Part shown: piece by piece, positions 38,764 through 47,137 of the stretch
How positions within the stretch are numbered: the stretch's first letter is position 1
Layout of the letters: each line of letters begins with the position of its first letter
Assembly (NCBI RefSeq): GCF_017991995.1
Contig: NZ_JAGOPN010000020.1
Span: forward strand, 1 to 64,000
Origin: Pseudacidovorax sp.
GTDB taxonomy: Bacteria > Pseudomonadota > Gammaproteobacteria > Burkholderiales > Burkholderiaceae_C
DNA length: 64,000 nucleotides
Reading direction: 5' to 3'
Program-made: the position numbers and the translations under genes
The notes under the pieces: model-generated
The model's input: only the letters and a program-made list of their open reading frames with translations
Told to the model about the DNA's origin: nothing
The model's database searches: none

Positions 38764-39888
38764 ATGCACAAAGTTATCCACAGCGAACGGCTCAGGCAGG
38801 CACTGCAGGCTCGTGGGTGGACACAGAAGACTCTGGCCACGGAGCTGGGGGTGACCGCACAAGCGGTCACGAACTGGATCAAGGGCGATGATTTCCCTCG
38901 ACCAGACAAGTTGCTTAAGCTTGCGACCACCTTGAAGCTGGGCTTCGCTGACTTGGTCGACAGTCGTAAAGCGAATCGTCCGATCATTGCGTTTCGGAAG
39001 AAGGGTGCAGCGAAAACCACAGACGAACACGTCTTGAAGGCTACAGCAATGGGCTCGCTGTTGAAGCCATTGGTGCCATTCCTTCCGGTTTTCAAATCTT
39101 TACGCGTTCAAGCGCCCTCGCCCTCGATCGAATACAACGCCCTCCAGGCGACTGCGTCCGAAGTCCGTGATCGGATTGGTTTAGGGGCCGAGGCGGCGTT
39201 GCCTTATGAGCATCTAATCGAGCAGTTTAGAAATAATGCGGCGGTGATCGTTCCGGTGCTATGGGGTGAGAAAAAGAACCATAAGAATGCGCTCCATATT
39301 TTGCTGCCGGAAGAGCAGATTACATTCATATTTTTGAATCTCGATACTCGTATTGAGGATTTCAAATTTTGGATGGCGCATGAACTCGCTCATGTCTACA
39401 CGCCTGATTTGGCTGGCACAGATGAAGGGGAAGATTTTGCTGACGCGCTTGCTGGAGCTCTTCTGTTTCCTAGGGCGATAGCATCCGCTGCTTATGCTAA
39501 GGCGATAAAGCACGAGTCAGCTCACGGACAGATAAGTGAGCTTCAGGCGTACGCAGAGGAGCATGAGATTTCGCTGTTTACTGTATTTCAACAGGTGAAC
39601 GGCTATGCGAAAGCAAGCGGGCTAGACTTGTTGAGCTGTCGTGAGCTTGAGATCCACAAGATTCGCAATAGCCAGAGGGGCAAGTTGGTCAGCGAGATGC
39701 TATTTGAGCCTATTCCTGCTGAGCCGGTGGCGTACATAGCGGCGTCACAAAATGTGTTTCGCAGTGAATTTTTCCCCGCTTTGCAACGCATGATCAAGAG
39801 TGGTGGGCCGGGCGCGGGCTATGTGCAGCAAGTAATGGATATATCTCATAGGGATGCGGTAGAGCTCTACGTAGAATTGAGCAAATAA
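38764..39888 (+). CDS. Xre-family regulator with ImmA/IrrE metallopeptidase domain
   Basis: 374 aa. N-terminal Xre helix-turn-helix (LRQALQARGWTQKTLATELGVTAQAVTNWIKGDDFPRPDKL, about residues 10-50). The C-terminal part is a COG2856 ImmA/IrrE-type peptidase with the zinc motif HELAH at about 206-210 and downstream EGEDFADALAGALLFPR supplying the third ligand. Such two-domain proteins act as phage or defence regulators and as antitoxins of PIN-type toxins. It is AT-rich relative to the element and host, a sign of separate acquisition. The stop overlaps the next start (TAATG). Confidence 0.88.
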   Translation: MHKVIHSERLRQALQARGWTQKTLATELGVTAQAVTNWIKGDDFPRPDKLLKLATTLKLGFADLVDSRKANRPIIAFRKKGAAKTTDEHVLKATAMGSLLKPLVPFLPVFKSLRVQAPSPSIEYNALQATASEVRDRIGLGAEAALPYEHLIEQFRNNAAVIVPVLWGEKKNHKNALHILLPEEQITFIFLNLDTRIEDFKFWMAHELAHVYTPDLAGTDEGEDFADALAGALLFPRAIASAAYAKAIKHESAHGQISELQAYAEEHEISLFTVFQQVNGYAKASGLDLLSCRELEIHKIRNSQRGKLVSEMLFEPIPAEPVAYIAASQNVFRSEFFPALQRMIKSGGPGAGYVQQVMDISHRDAVELYVELSK

Positions 39889-40478
39889 TGTTTGTTCTGC
39901 TTGACACGAATGCCTATCTTCGGCTTGCCAAGCGTGTCCGGCCTGCGGTTGGAATTAAATTCGGTCAAAAACAATACGTTCTCACAATCCACAAAATTGT
40001 CGAGGATGAAGTCCATAGGAGCCCTCGCCTGCGAGAGAGATTCCCATGGTTTGATGGCGAAGAATTCGCCGAAGAACGTTTCGCCAAGCAGATTAGACTG
40101 AGTGCAGAAGATAAAGAAGCGGTCGACGCCGCGCACAGCATCCTTCACAATTGGGTTCTAGAGGATCCGGGTGCCTATATAACAGGCGGCCGATCACCCC
40201 CAAGTTGGACAGATTGTTGGCTTCTGGCGTTGGCGCAAGTGAAATCGGCAATTGTCGTGACCGACGATCTTGCCATCCATCAGCTTGCTGCGGAGTTTGG
40301 CCTTTCCGTCTGGCACGGATTTGAGCTGCTTAGCAAGCTGGTCTCAGCGAGGGTAATTGATAATCTCCTAATTAAGGAGATATACGAAGCCCTGGAAGTT
40401 AACGGCGATCTGCCGAAAGCTTGGATAGATGTTAAGCACACCGTATTTCCAAGGGTGTTTGGGGCTCCGCCTGGCTAG
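39888..40478 (+). CDS. PIN-like domain protein, candidate toxin
   Basis: 196 aa, start overlapping the previous stop. The N-terminus MFVLLDTNAYLRLAK has the first PIN aspartate (D6). Further acidic positions are in SPPSWTDCWLLALA (about residues 103-116) and VVTDDLAIHQLAAEFG (about 122-137), the order expected in PIN nucleases. A PIN-like protein downstream of an Xre-COG2856 gene is a known predicted toxin-antitoxin arrangement (for example DUF4411-type pairs). It shares the AT-rich composition of its partner. RNase activity is inferred, not shown. Confidence 0.75.
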   Translation: MFVLLDTNAYLRLAKRVRPAVGIKFGQKQYVLTIHKIVEDEVHRSPRLRERFPWFDGEEFAEERFAKQIRLSAEDKEAVDAAHSILHNWVLEDPGAYITGGRSPPSWTDCWLLALAQVKSAIVVTDDLAIHQLAAEFGLSVWHGFELLSKLVSARVIDNLLIKEIYEALEVNGDLPKAWIDVKHTVFPRVFGAPPG

Positions 40479-40567
40479 CCCCCTCGTTCGCGCTGTCTAT
40501 CGATCCGACGGAACTCGCGATGGGGACGCCCGTCGCGCAGCGCGCTAACTGGAGGGGTGTTCTGGCT

Positions 40568-40595
40568 GCTTCAGTTCCCTCCAACCTTCTGAAGC
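40568..40595. repeat. Inverted repeat beside attR
   Basis: GCTTCAG (40568-40574) and CTGAAGC (40589-40595) flank a 14-base loop, 26 bases inside the attachment repeat. It may be an integrase/excisionase binding site or a terminator for the PIN gene. Nothing else is recognised in 40479-40620. Confidence 0.3.
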
Positions 40596-40620
40596 CCGCA
40601 TGGATGCTAGGTTGTCGGTT

Positions 40621-40668
40621 GGATTGAAAATCCGCGTGTCGGTGGTTCGATTCCGCCCCAGGCCACCA
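40621..40668 (+). repeat. Right attachment repeat (attR), 48 bp
   Basis: Identical over 48 bases to the 3' end of tRNA-Phe (18451-18498). It lacks the 5' half of the tRNA and is not itself a gene. It marks the original host junction. Confidence 0.95.
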
Positions 40669-40676
40669 AATCCAAA

Positions 40677-40706
40677 GCCCCTGATCCCACGGTCAGGGGC
40701 TTTTTT
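40677..40706 (+). terminator. Original terminator of tRNA-Phe, displaced by the element
   Basis: GCCCCTGA (40677-40684) pairs with TCAGGGGC (40693-40700), followed by six T. It lies eight bases after the attR copy of the tRNA 3' end, so before insertion it directly followed tRNA-Phe. Confidence 0.85.
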
Positions 40707-41380
40707 CATGCCCTCGTGCGGCCCGATCAGGAGGCTGAAGCCGTGGCGCACCGAGCGTGCTGGCCGCCGGTGCCGCCGGCGACCTTGGCGCATTCGGCCG
40801 TGCGGCGAGCGTGACACGGGCGCCTCGAGCGAGGCGGTGGCCCGAAATGCGCAATCCCGCACACGGGCCACCTGCGATTGGGGTGTGCCCCAAGCCGTGG
40901 TCCCGAGGCCCTGGCATACGGTGCCGCTGCTCCAGTACGGAAGGCGCCGCGGAACCCGAGGCGTCCCCGGGGGGGGCGACGCTCGACGTGCGCTTCGGCG
41001 TGGACGAACCGGCAGGGCGCAATCTTTCCTCCCTCGCCTTCTTCGGACGGCATCGCCCTGTTTTTCGGGTCTCCTTCGGGAGGCCTTTTTGGGGCTGTTC
41101 CGGTATCGCATCGGCGCCTGCTGTTGTCCCCAAGGGCTGCCCGGGCCGCTGCCCGCGCCCTGCCTCTGCGCGATGAATGGCTGGCCTTCCGGCGGCTGTC
41201 ATCGATGGGCGCTCGACCCGCTTGGAATCGTCCGTCGGGTGTGGTGTTCCAGGAATCGCTGTCGCGTGTCGGCCTATGCCTACAAGGCCGCCCCGCAAAA
41301 GCTGAGAAGCTCCACCACCTTTTGTCCGCCCCCGATTCCCCGGTCTGCCACCTTCGCTGTGAGCGCGCCCATCCATCCGC
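40707..41380. other. 674-base gap without a convincing gene
   Basis: Host DNA between the tRNA-Phe terminator and the phytochrome gene. Open frames exist on both strands but are Arg/Pro/Gly-rich with no family features or ribosome sites, so I see no protein gene. The strong terminator at 41067-41090 implies that something is transcribed upstream of it, possibly a small RNA. Confidence 0.5.
41067..41090 (+). terminator. Strong rho-independent terminator in the gap
   Basis: GGTCTCC (41068-41074), a TTCG loop and GGAGGCC (41079-41085), then five T. The C(TTCG)G closing makes the loop very stable. No coding gene is seen directly upstream. Confidence 0.75.
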
Positions 41381-43627
41381 ATGACTTCGCCCCCTGCCTC
41401 TCCCGCGCTCACGCCAAACCCGGGTCCGGAGTCCGCCGACCTGGCGCGCTGCGAGGACGAGCCGATCCGCATTCCCGGCGCCATCCAGCCGCATGGCCGG
41501 CTGCTGGTGATCGACATCGCCACCGGCCGGCAGTCCGCATGGAGTGCCAATTGGCCGGAGCATGAGCGCCATGCGGCCGTGGCCGAGCTGCTGGCCCGCG
41601 GGCTGCAGGCGCTCCCGGAGCAGGCCTTCCCCGTGCCGCTGGGCAGCTTCGCGGTGGGCGAGGGCGGCCACATGCACGCCTCGGCCCATGCCCGCGATGG
41701 CCGGCTCATCGTGGAGTTCGAGCCGCCGCAGGAAGAGCCCGCCCACGGAAGCACCTCCATCTACACGGTGGCACGCGCCTTCATGCCGCGGCTGCAGGCC
41801 GTGGACGACATCGAGGAACTGGCTGTGCTGGCCGTCGCCGAGATGAAGCAGCTCAGCGGCTTCGGCCGCTGCCTGCTCTACCGCTTCGACGAGAACAACG
41901 ACGGCCGCGTGCTGGCCGAGGTGGCCGACGACGGCTACGAGCGCTACACGGGCCACCATTTCCCGGCCTCCGACATCCCGGCGCAGGCGCGCGAGCTGTA
42001 CACGCTCAACCACTTCCGCATCATCCCCGACGCCAACTACACGCCGGTGCCGCTGATCGGGCCGGGCGACGAGCGGCCGGTGGACCTGTCGCAGTCGGGC
42101 CTGCGCAGCGTCTCGCCGGTGCACCTCGAGTACATGCGCAACATGGGCACGCTGGCGTCGATGTCGGTGTCGCTGGTGGTGCAGGGGCGCCTGTGGGGCC
42201 TGATCTCCTGCCACAACCATCAGCCGCGCCACCTGGCGCCCACCACGCGCCTGGCCTGCGAACACCTCGGACGGCTGGTGTCGCTGCAGATCCAGGCCAA
42301 GGAAAGCAATGCCTCGGCGGCCCAGCGGCTGGAACTGCGCAAGCTGATCCTGGAGATCGTCTCCCACCTGTCCGACAGCGATGCCAGCCTGCAGCGCCTG
42401 CTGGCCGAGCCGGCGCCGCTGCTGCGGCTGGCGCGCGCGGCCGGTGCGGCCGTGGTGCTTGACGACGAGGTCTGGACCACCGGCGAGACGCCGCCCAAGT
42501 CAGAGGTCCTGGCCCTGGCCAGCTGGATCGCCGGCCTGGAAGAGCCGGTCTATGCCAACGATGCCCTGAGCCCGCACACGGTGCCGTCCTGGGCGGCGGG
42601 ACAGGAGGTCGCCGGCTGCCTGGCGGTGTCGATCTCGCAGGTGCACCGCCACCTGGTGCTGTGGTTCCGGCCCGAGCATGTGCGCACCATCACCTGGGCG
42701 GGCGATCCGCGCAAGGAAGTGCGGCCGGAGGACGGCCGCATCCATCCGCGGCGCAGCTTCTCCAGCTGGGCGCAGAAGATCCGCGGCCGCAGCCTGCCCT
42801 GGACGGCGGAGGAGCGCGCCGCGGCCGACGAACTGCGCCAGGCGCTCATCGGCATCGTGCTTCGGCGCGCCGAGGAGATGGCCGCGGTGGCCACGGAGCT
42901 CAGCCGTGTCAACCGCGAGCTGGAGGCCTTCTCGTACACCGTCTCGCACGACCTGCGCGCGCCCATGCGCCACATCGCGGGCTTCGTGGACCTGGTGGTC
43001 GACATGGAAGGGCGGCAGTTGTCCGAGCGCGCGCTGCGCTACCTCTCCAACGTCAAGGACGCAGCGGCCTTCGCGGGCGAGCTGGTCGACGCGCTGCTCG
43101 ACTTCTCGCGCATGGGCCGCACGGCGCTCAAGCTGCGGCCGGTCAAGATGGCGGACCTGATCGAGGGGCTGATCCACGAGCTCTCGCGCGGCGATGCCGC
43201 CCGCGGCGTGCAGTGGAAGGTGGACGCCCCCTTGCCCGTGCTGGAGGCCGACCCGCTGCTGCTGCAGGTGGCCACCCGCAACCTGCTGGCCAATGCGCTC
43301 AAGTACACCCGCGGTGCCAGCCCGGCGGTGATCCAGGTGCGTGCCATCCGCGAGGCGGACGGCAGCGGCATCGAGGTCGAGGACAATGGCGTCGGCTTCG
43401 AAATGAAGTACGTGGGCAAGCTCTTCGGCGTGTTCCAGCGCTTGCATTCCGCGGAAGAATTCGAGGGCACCGGCATCGGCCTGGCCAACGTCAAGCGCAT
43501 CGTCGAACGTCATGGCGGCCGGGTCTGGGCGCAGGGCGAGCCCGGACGCGGCGCCCGCTTCGGCTTCGTGCTCCCCCCCCATCACCCCGGTCTCGCACAG
43601 GACGCGCTCGGAGAACTGCATGCTTAA
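41381..43627 (+). CDS. bphP: Bacteriophytochrome histidine kinase
   Basis: 748 aa red/far-red photoreceptor kinase. The N-terminal PAS domain begins with C24 in LARCEDEPIRIPGAIQPHG, the expected biliverdin-attachment cysteine. The GAF domain has HHFPASDIPAQARELY (DIP motif) and SPVHLEYMRNMG. The PHY domain carries the tongue motif PRRSFSSWAQKI (about residue 455). The kinase has H in SYTVSHDLRAPMRHI and GTGIGLANVKRIVERHGG in the ATPase domain. It overlaps the response regulator gene by eight bases, so light signals are probably passed to that partner. No haem oxygenase gene for biliverdin synthesis is nearby in the window. Confidence 0.95.
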   Translation: MTSPPASPALTPNPGPESADLARCEDEPIRIPGAIQPHGRLLVIDIATGRQSAWSANWPEHERHAAVAELLARGLQALPEQAFPVPLGSFAVGEGGHMHASAHARDGRLIVEFEPPQEEPAHGSTSIYTVARAFMPRLQAVDDIEELAVLAVAEMKQLSGFGRCLLYRFDENNDGRVLAEVADDGYERYTGHHFPASDIPAQARELYTLNHFRIIPDANYTPVPLIGPGDERPVDLSQSGLRSVSPVHLEYMRNMGTLASMSVSLVVQGRLWGLISCHNHQPRHLAPTTRLACEHLGRLVSLQIQAKESNASAAQRLELRKLILEIVSHLSDSDASLQRLLAEPAPLLRLARAAGAAVVLDDEVWTTGETPPKSEVLALASWIAGLEEPVYANDALSPHTVPSWAAGQEVAGCLAVSISQVHRHLVLWFRPEHVRTITWAGDPRKEVRPEDGRIHPRRSFSSWAQKIRGRSLPWTAEERAAADELRQALIGIVLRRAEEMAAVATELSRVNRELEAFSYTVSHDLRAPMRHIAGFVDLVVDMEGRQLSERALRYLSNVKDAAAFAGELVDALLDFSRMGRTALKLRPVKMADLIEGLIHELSRGDAARGVQWKVDAPLPVLEADPLLLQVATRNLLANALKYTRGASPAVIQVRAIREADGSGIEVEDNGVGFEMKYVGKLFGVFQRLHSAEEFEGTGIGLANVKRIVERHGGRVWAQGEPGRGARFGFVLPPHHPGLAQDALGELHA

Positions 43628-44078
43628 GCCCATCTTGCTGGTCGAGGACGACAAGCGGGACCTCGAACTCACCCTCATGGCGCTCGAACGCAGCCAGCTG
43701 GCCAACGAGGTCATCACCGTGCGCGACGGCGCCCAGGCGCTGGCCTACCTCAACCAGGAAGGCGAGTTCGCCGACCGCGGCACGGGCAATCCGGCGGTCA
43801 TCCTGCTGGACCTCAAGCTGCCCAAGGTGGACGGCCTGGAGGTGCTGGAGCAGGTGCGCGCCAATCCCAGCCTGCGTAGCGTGCCGGTGGTGATGCTCAC
43901 CTCCTCGCAGCAGGAGTCCGACGTGCTGCGCAGCTACGAGCTGGGCGTCAATGCCTACGTGGTCAAGCCGGTGGACTTCAAGCAGTTCGTCTCGGCCATC
44001 GCCGACCTGGGCGTGTTCTGGGCGGTGCTCAACGAGCCGCCGCCCGGCTCGGTCAAGACCTCGCGCCGCTATGAGTGA
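43620..44078 (+). CDS. Single-domain response regulator (Rcp1-like)
   Basis: 152 aa from the ATG at 43620, overlapping the phytochrome gene. ILLVEDDKRDLEL, phospho-acceptor D in ILLDLKLPKVDGLEVL, MLTSSQQESDVLRSYELGVNAYVVKPVDF form a complete receiver with no output domain. This type is the usual first partner of bacteriophytochromes and acts as a phosphorelay shuttle. It overlaps the next gene by eight bases. Confidence 0.93.
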   Translation: MLKPILLVEDDKRDLELTLMALERSQLANEVITVRDGAQALAYLNQEGEFADRGTGNPAVILLDLKLPKVDGLEVLEQVRANPSLRSVPVVMLTSSQQESDVLRSYELGVNAYVVKPVDFKQFVSAIADLGVFWAVLNEPPPGSVKTSRRYE

Positions 44079-46098
44079 ACGGGCGGCCGCCGGCGTGGAC
44101 TCGGCATCCCGGGCGACGCCGGCCGGCAATGGAGCCGCACGCCTTCGTGTGCTGATGCTGGAGGACTCGGTCTTCGACACCGAGTTGCTGATGCAGGCAC
44201 TGCTGCGCGCGTATCCGCATGCGAAGGTCACCACGGTGCGTGACGAATCCGGCTATGCCGAGGCGCTGCGGCAGGAGCGCTTCGAGCTCATCCTGTCGGA
44301 CTTCGAGCTGCCCGGCTATTCCGGCCAGCAGGCGCTGGAGCTGGCGCGCAGCCTCACGCCGCAGGTGCCCTTCGTCTTCGTCTCGGGCGTCATCGGCGAG
44401 GACAACGCGGTCGAACTGCTGCGCCAGGGCGCCACCGACTATGTGAGCAAGGGCCGCCTCTCGCGCCTGCCGATGGTGGTGGACCGCGCGCTGCGCGAGG
44501 TGGCGGTGCGCGACGGGCGGGTGCGCGCCGAGCGCGCCCTGCAGGACAACGACCTGCTCTTCGGCCGCCTGGTCGATTCGCTGGCGGACTATGCGGTGGT
44601 GCTGCTGGATGCCCAGGCGCGCGTGCTGCGCTGGAACCTGGGTGCGCGCCAGATCTTCGGCTCGGCCGAGTCGGAGGCCCTGGGCCGCGGTCTGCATGAA
44701 TTTCTCACGAGTCGCGAAGGGCCGCAGCCCATGGAGTGGCTGCACGCCAGCTGCGCGGGCGGCAGCTTCAACGCGCAGCTGTGGCTGCAGCCCCTGCGCG
44801 GCGAGCCCTGCTGGGCCGATGTGGTCGTCGCCTGCCTGGATGCCGAGGCCTCGGCCGCGCCGCCGCCCGTGGCCACCAGCCGCGTGCGCTACTGCCTGAT
44901 CATCCGCGACCGCACCGCCGAGCATCGCAATGCCGAGGCCCTGCGCGCCGCCGTCGCCCAGGCCGAGGCGGCGCAGGAAGAAATGGCCCGCGCCAACGAG
45001 GCCAAGGACCGCTTTCTGGCCATCGTCTCGCACGAGCTGCGCAATCCGCTGGCCGCCATCTCCTTCGCCGCCCAGCTGCTGCAGCGACTGGCCACCGTGC
45101 CTGAGCGCCACAAGGACCTGATCCCCGGCATCCGCCGCAACGTCGAGCTGGAGGCCCGCCTCATCGACGACCTGCTGGACGTCTCCACCATCACCAGCGG
45201 CAAGCTGAGCCTGCGCGCCGACCGGCTGGACGCGGCATCGCTTCCCGCCGAGGTGGGCGAGATGATGCGCGGCGCACTGGCCGACAAGAAGCTCAAGCTC
45301 GGCGTGCGGGGCGTGGCCGAGGGGGCCTGGGTGCGGGCCGATGCGGCGCGCATCAAGCAGGTGATCGCCAACCTGCTGCGCAACGCCATCAAGTTCAGTC
45401 CGGCCGGCGCCACCATCCGGCTGGAGTCCGAGGTGCATGACGGGCATTTCGTCGTGCGCGTGGTCGACCACGGCATCGGAATCGCGCCCGACGCGCTGGA
45501 GCGCATCTTCAAGGCCTTCGAGCAGGCCGACCGCGAGGTCGCACGCCAGTTCGGCGGGCTGGGCCTGGGCCTGGCCATTGCGCGGCACCTGGTCATCGAG
45601 CACGGGGGCATGCTCACCGCCACCAGCGCCGGGCCCGGCCAGGGGGCCACCTTCGAGATGCGCCTGCCGCTGGCCGATCGCGAGGAGACCCAGCCCCTGC
45701 GTGCCGCGCCCACTCTGCCGCCGGCCCCGGCCGCTGCCCAGGGCGCCCGGGTGCTCATGGTGGAGGACAACGTCCAGGCGGCCGAGTTGCTGATGCTCTT
45801 CCTGCAGGACTACGGCTATGCCATCACCCACGCCGCCTCGGTGGCCGAAGGCCTGGCCTGCGCTGCGCAGAAGGAATTCGACATCGTGCTGACCGACCTG
45901 GGCCTGCCCGATGGCAGCGGCGTGGAGATCGGCCGCGCCCTCGGTGCCCGGCTGCCCGTGGTGGCGCTGAGCGGCTACGGCAGTCCCATCGACCGCCAGC
46001 GCACGCAGGCCGCCGGCTTTGCCGCACACCTGATCAAGCCGGCGGACCCGGAGGCGGTGCACGAGACACTGCAGGCCGCGTTGCGCAGCGCGGCCTGA
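44071..46098 (+). CDS. Hybrid sensor kinase with N- and C-terminal receiver domains
   Basis: 675 aa. Domain order: receiver (about residues 25-145, D in LILSDFELPGYSG), PAS (about 165-285), histidine kinase (H in FLAIVSHELRNPLAAISF, about 310), ATPase (NLLRNAIKFSPAG, GGLGLGLAIARHLVIEHGG) and a second receiver (about 555-670, VLMVEDN, D in VLTDLGLPDGSG). No membrane segment. It starts eight bases inside the preceding regulator gene, so the three genes form a light-input phosphorelay; the final output is not encoded here. Confidence 0.92.
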   Translation: MSERAAAGVDSASRATPAGNGAARLRVLMLEDSVFDTELLMQALLRAYPHAKVTTVRDESGYAEALRQERFELILSDFELPGYSGQQALELARSLTPQVPFVFVSGVIGEDNAVELLRQGATDYVSKGRLSRLPMVVDRALREVAVRDGRVRAERALQDNDLLFGRLVDSLADYAVVLLDAQARVLRWNLGARQIFGSAESEALGRGLHEFLTSREGPQPMEWLHASCAGGSFNAQLWLQPLRGEPCWADVVVACLDAEASAAPPPVATSRVRYCLIIRDRTAEHRNAEALRAAVAQAEAAQEEMARANEAKDRFLAIVSHELRNPLAAISFAAQLLQRLATVPERHKDLIPGIRRNVELEARLIDDLLDVSTITSGKLSLRADRLDAASLPAEVGEMMRGALADKKLKLGVRGVAEGAWVRADAARIKQVIANLLRNAIKFSPAGATIRLESEVHDGHFVVRVVDHGIGIAPDALERIFKAFEQADREVARQFGGLGLGLAIARHLVIEHGGMLTATSAGPGQGATFEMRLPLADREETQPLRAAPTLPPAPAAAQGARVLMVEDNVQAAELLMLFLQDYGYAITHAASVAEGLACAAQKEFDIVLTDLGLPDGSGVEIGRALGARLPVVALSGYGSPIDRQRTQAAGFAAHLIKPADPEAVHETLQAALRSAA

Positions 46099-46192
46099 GC
46101 GACGCTGGGCCGCGCCAGGCCTGGATGGGCCAGCGGCGCCGCGCGACGTGCGGGCCGGCCGGCCGCCAGCCTCCGTCGTCCTTCAGTGTTCG

Positions 46193-47137
46193 TCAGCCCT
46201 GGACGGTCACCGGCGGCAGGCTGCCGCCATCCTTGAGCGGCACCGCCAGGTCGGCGAGCAGCGGCAGCACCTGCCGGGCGGCGCGCTCGCCCTCTGCAAT
46301 GGCGGCGGCGGCGCGGTGGAAGTCCATCGCCGCAATGTCCGACAGACGCGGACGCACCATCACGTCCGCCGGCTCGCCGGCCATGCGGCTCTGGGTGATG
46401 CGCACCTGCATGATGTTGAGACTGGTGCCCAGCACGTCCAGCAGCGAGGGCATCTCTGTGCCGCCGCCTGCGGGCGCACGCGGCGCCGGCCGCAGTTTGC
46501 CGAGTACCGTGGCCAGCACACCGGCCTTGGGCAGCTCGGCCACGGCCATCCCATCGGTGGAGGCGGTGCGGTTGCGCCGGCCGATCAGGTCCCAGTTGAG
46601 GTCCACGGCGATCACCAGGTCGGCGCCCATGGCGCGGCACAGCGACACCGGGATCGGGTTGACCAGCCCGCCGTCCACCAGCAGGCGGTCCTCCTGCTGG
46701 GTCGGCGTGAACAGACCCGGCAGGGCCATCGAGGCACGCACCGCATCGATCACCGGCCCTTCGCGCAGCCACACCTCGCGGCCGGTCGCCAGCTCGGTGG
46801 CCACGCAGCCGAAGGCCTTGGGCAGGTCGGCGAAGTCGGGGTCCTGCGAATGCTCGCGGAAGAACTTCAGCAGCTTGCCGCCCTCGATCAGCCCGCCGCC
46901 CATCTTGAGGTCCAGCATGGCCACCGTGCCCGACCACGTGAGCTTGCGCACCCAGTCTTCGAGCCAGTCGAGCCGGCCGGCCGCATAGATGGCACCCACC
47001 AGTGCGCCGATGGAGGTGCCGCACACCACGTCGGGCGCGTAGCCGGCCTCTTCCAGCGTGCGGATCACCCCGATGTGCGACCAGCCTCGCGCCGAGCCGC
47101 TGCCCAGTGCCAGGCCGATGCGGGGCCGCCGCGGCAT
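46193..47137 (-). CDS. Patatin-like phospholipase
   Basis: 314 aa from the ATG at 47137, which overlaps the pldA stop (TGATG). The patatin features are complete: oxyanion loop GSGSARGWSHIG, nucleophile motif GTSIG (Ser about residue 45) and catalytic Asp in LLVDGGLVNPIPV (DGG). It resembles the short RssA/YchK-type cytoplasmic patatins. It would hydrolyse acyl esters of phospholipids; the substrate is unknown. Coupling with an outer-membrane phospholipase gene suggests joint lipid turnover. Confidence 0.9.
   Translation of the reverse strand: MPRRPRIGLALGSGSARGWSHIGVIRTLEEAGYAPDVVCGTSIGALVGAIYAAGRLDWLEDWVRKLTWSGTVAMLDLKMGGGLIEGGKLLKFFREHSQDPDFADLPKAFGCVATELATGREVWLREGPVIDAVRASMALPGLFTPTQQEDRLLVDGGLVNPIPVSLCRAMGADLVIAVDLNWDLIGRRNRTASTDGMAVAELPKAGVLATVLGKLRPAPRAPAGGGTEMPSLLDVLGTSLNIMQVRITQSRMAGEPADVMVRPRLSDIAAMDFHRAAAAIAEGERAARQVLPLLADLAVPLKDGGSLPPVTVQG

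Larger units (their letters stand above)
18451..40668. mobile_element. 22-kb phage-derived integrated element (defective prophage or satellite)
   Basis: It is bounded by the 48-bp tRNA-Phe repeat; one unit is 22,170 bp. It contains an integrase and DUF4224 protein beside the tRNA, a CI-like repressor with PL/PR-type promoters, Cro/YdaS and CII-like regulators, an initiator with internal iterons, and a DnaB-type helicase. It also has a tail tape measure, a baseplate hub, an E/E' tail chaperone and a Nu1-like small terminase. Toxin-antitoxin-like pairs sit near both ends. No large terminase, portal, capsid, sheath, tube or lysis gene is recognisable. Reading frames look intact, so it is either a recent deletion product or a satellite dependent on a helper phage. 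Confidence 0.9.

Noticed and set aside
40621..40668. A second tRNA-Phe gene
   Set aside because: Only the 3' 48 bases are present; the acceptor 5' strand and D-arm are missing, so it is an attachment-site duplicate.
18451..40668. Search for CRISPR arrays, insertion sequences, and restriction-modification genes
   Set aside because: No regularly spaced repeats with unique spacers, no transposase, and no methyltransferase or restriction motifs were seen.
40707..41067. 6S RNA, RNase P RNA or tmRNA in the gap before the phytochrome gene
   Set aside because: None of the conserved sequence blocks of these RNAs could be recognised; only a terminator is clear.
40600..41565. Overlapping frames across the attR/tRNA remnant and the following gap
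   Set aside because: They run through the tRNA fragment and a terminator, are Arg/Pro-rich, and have no family features.
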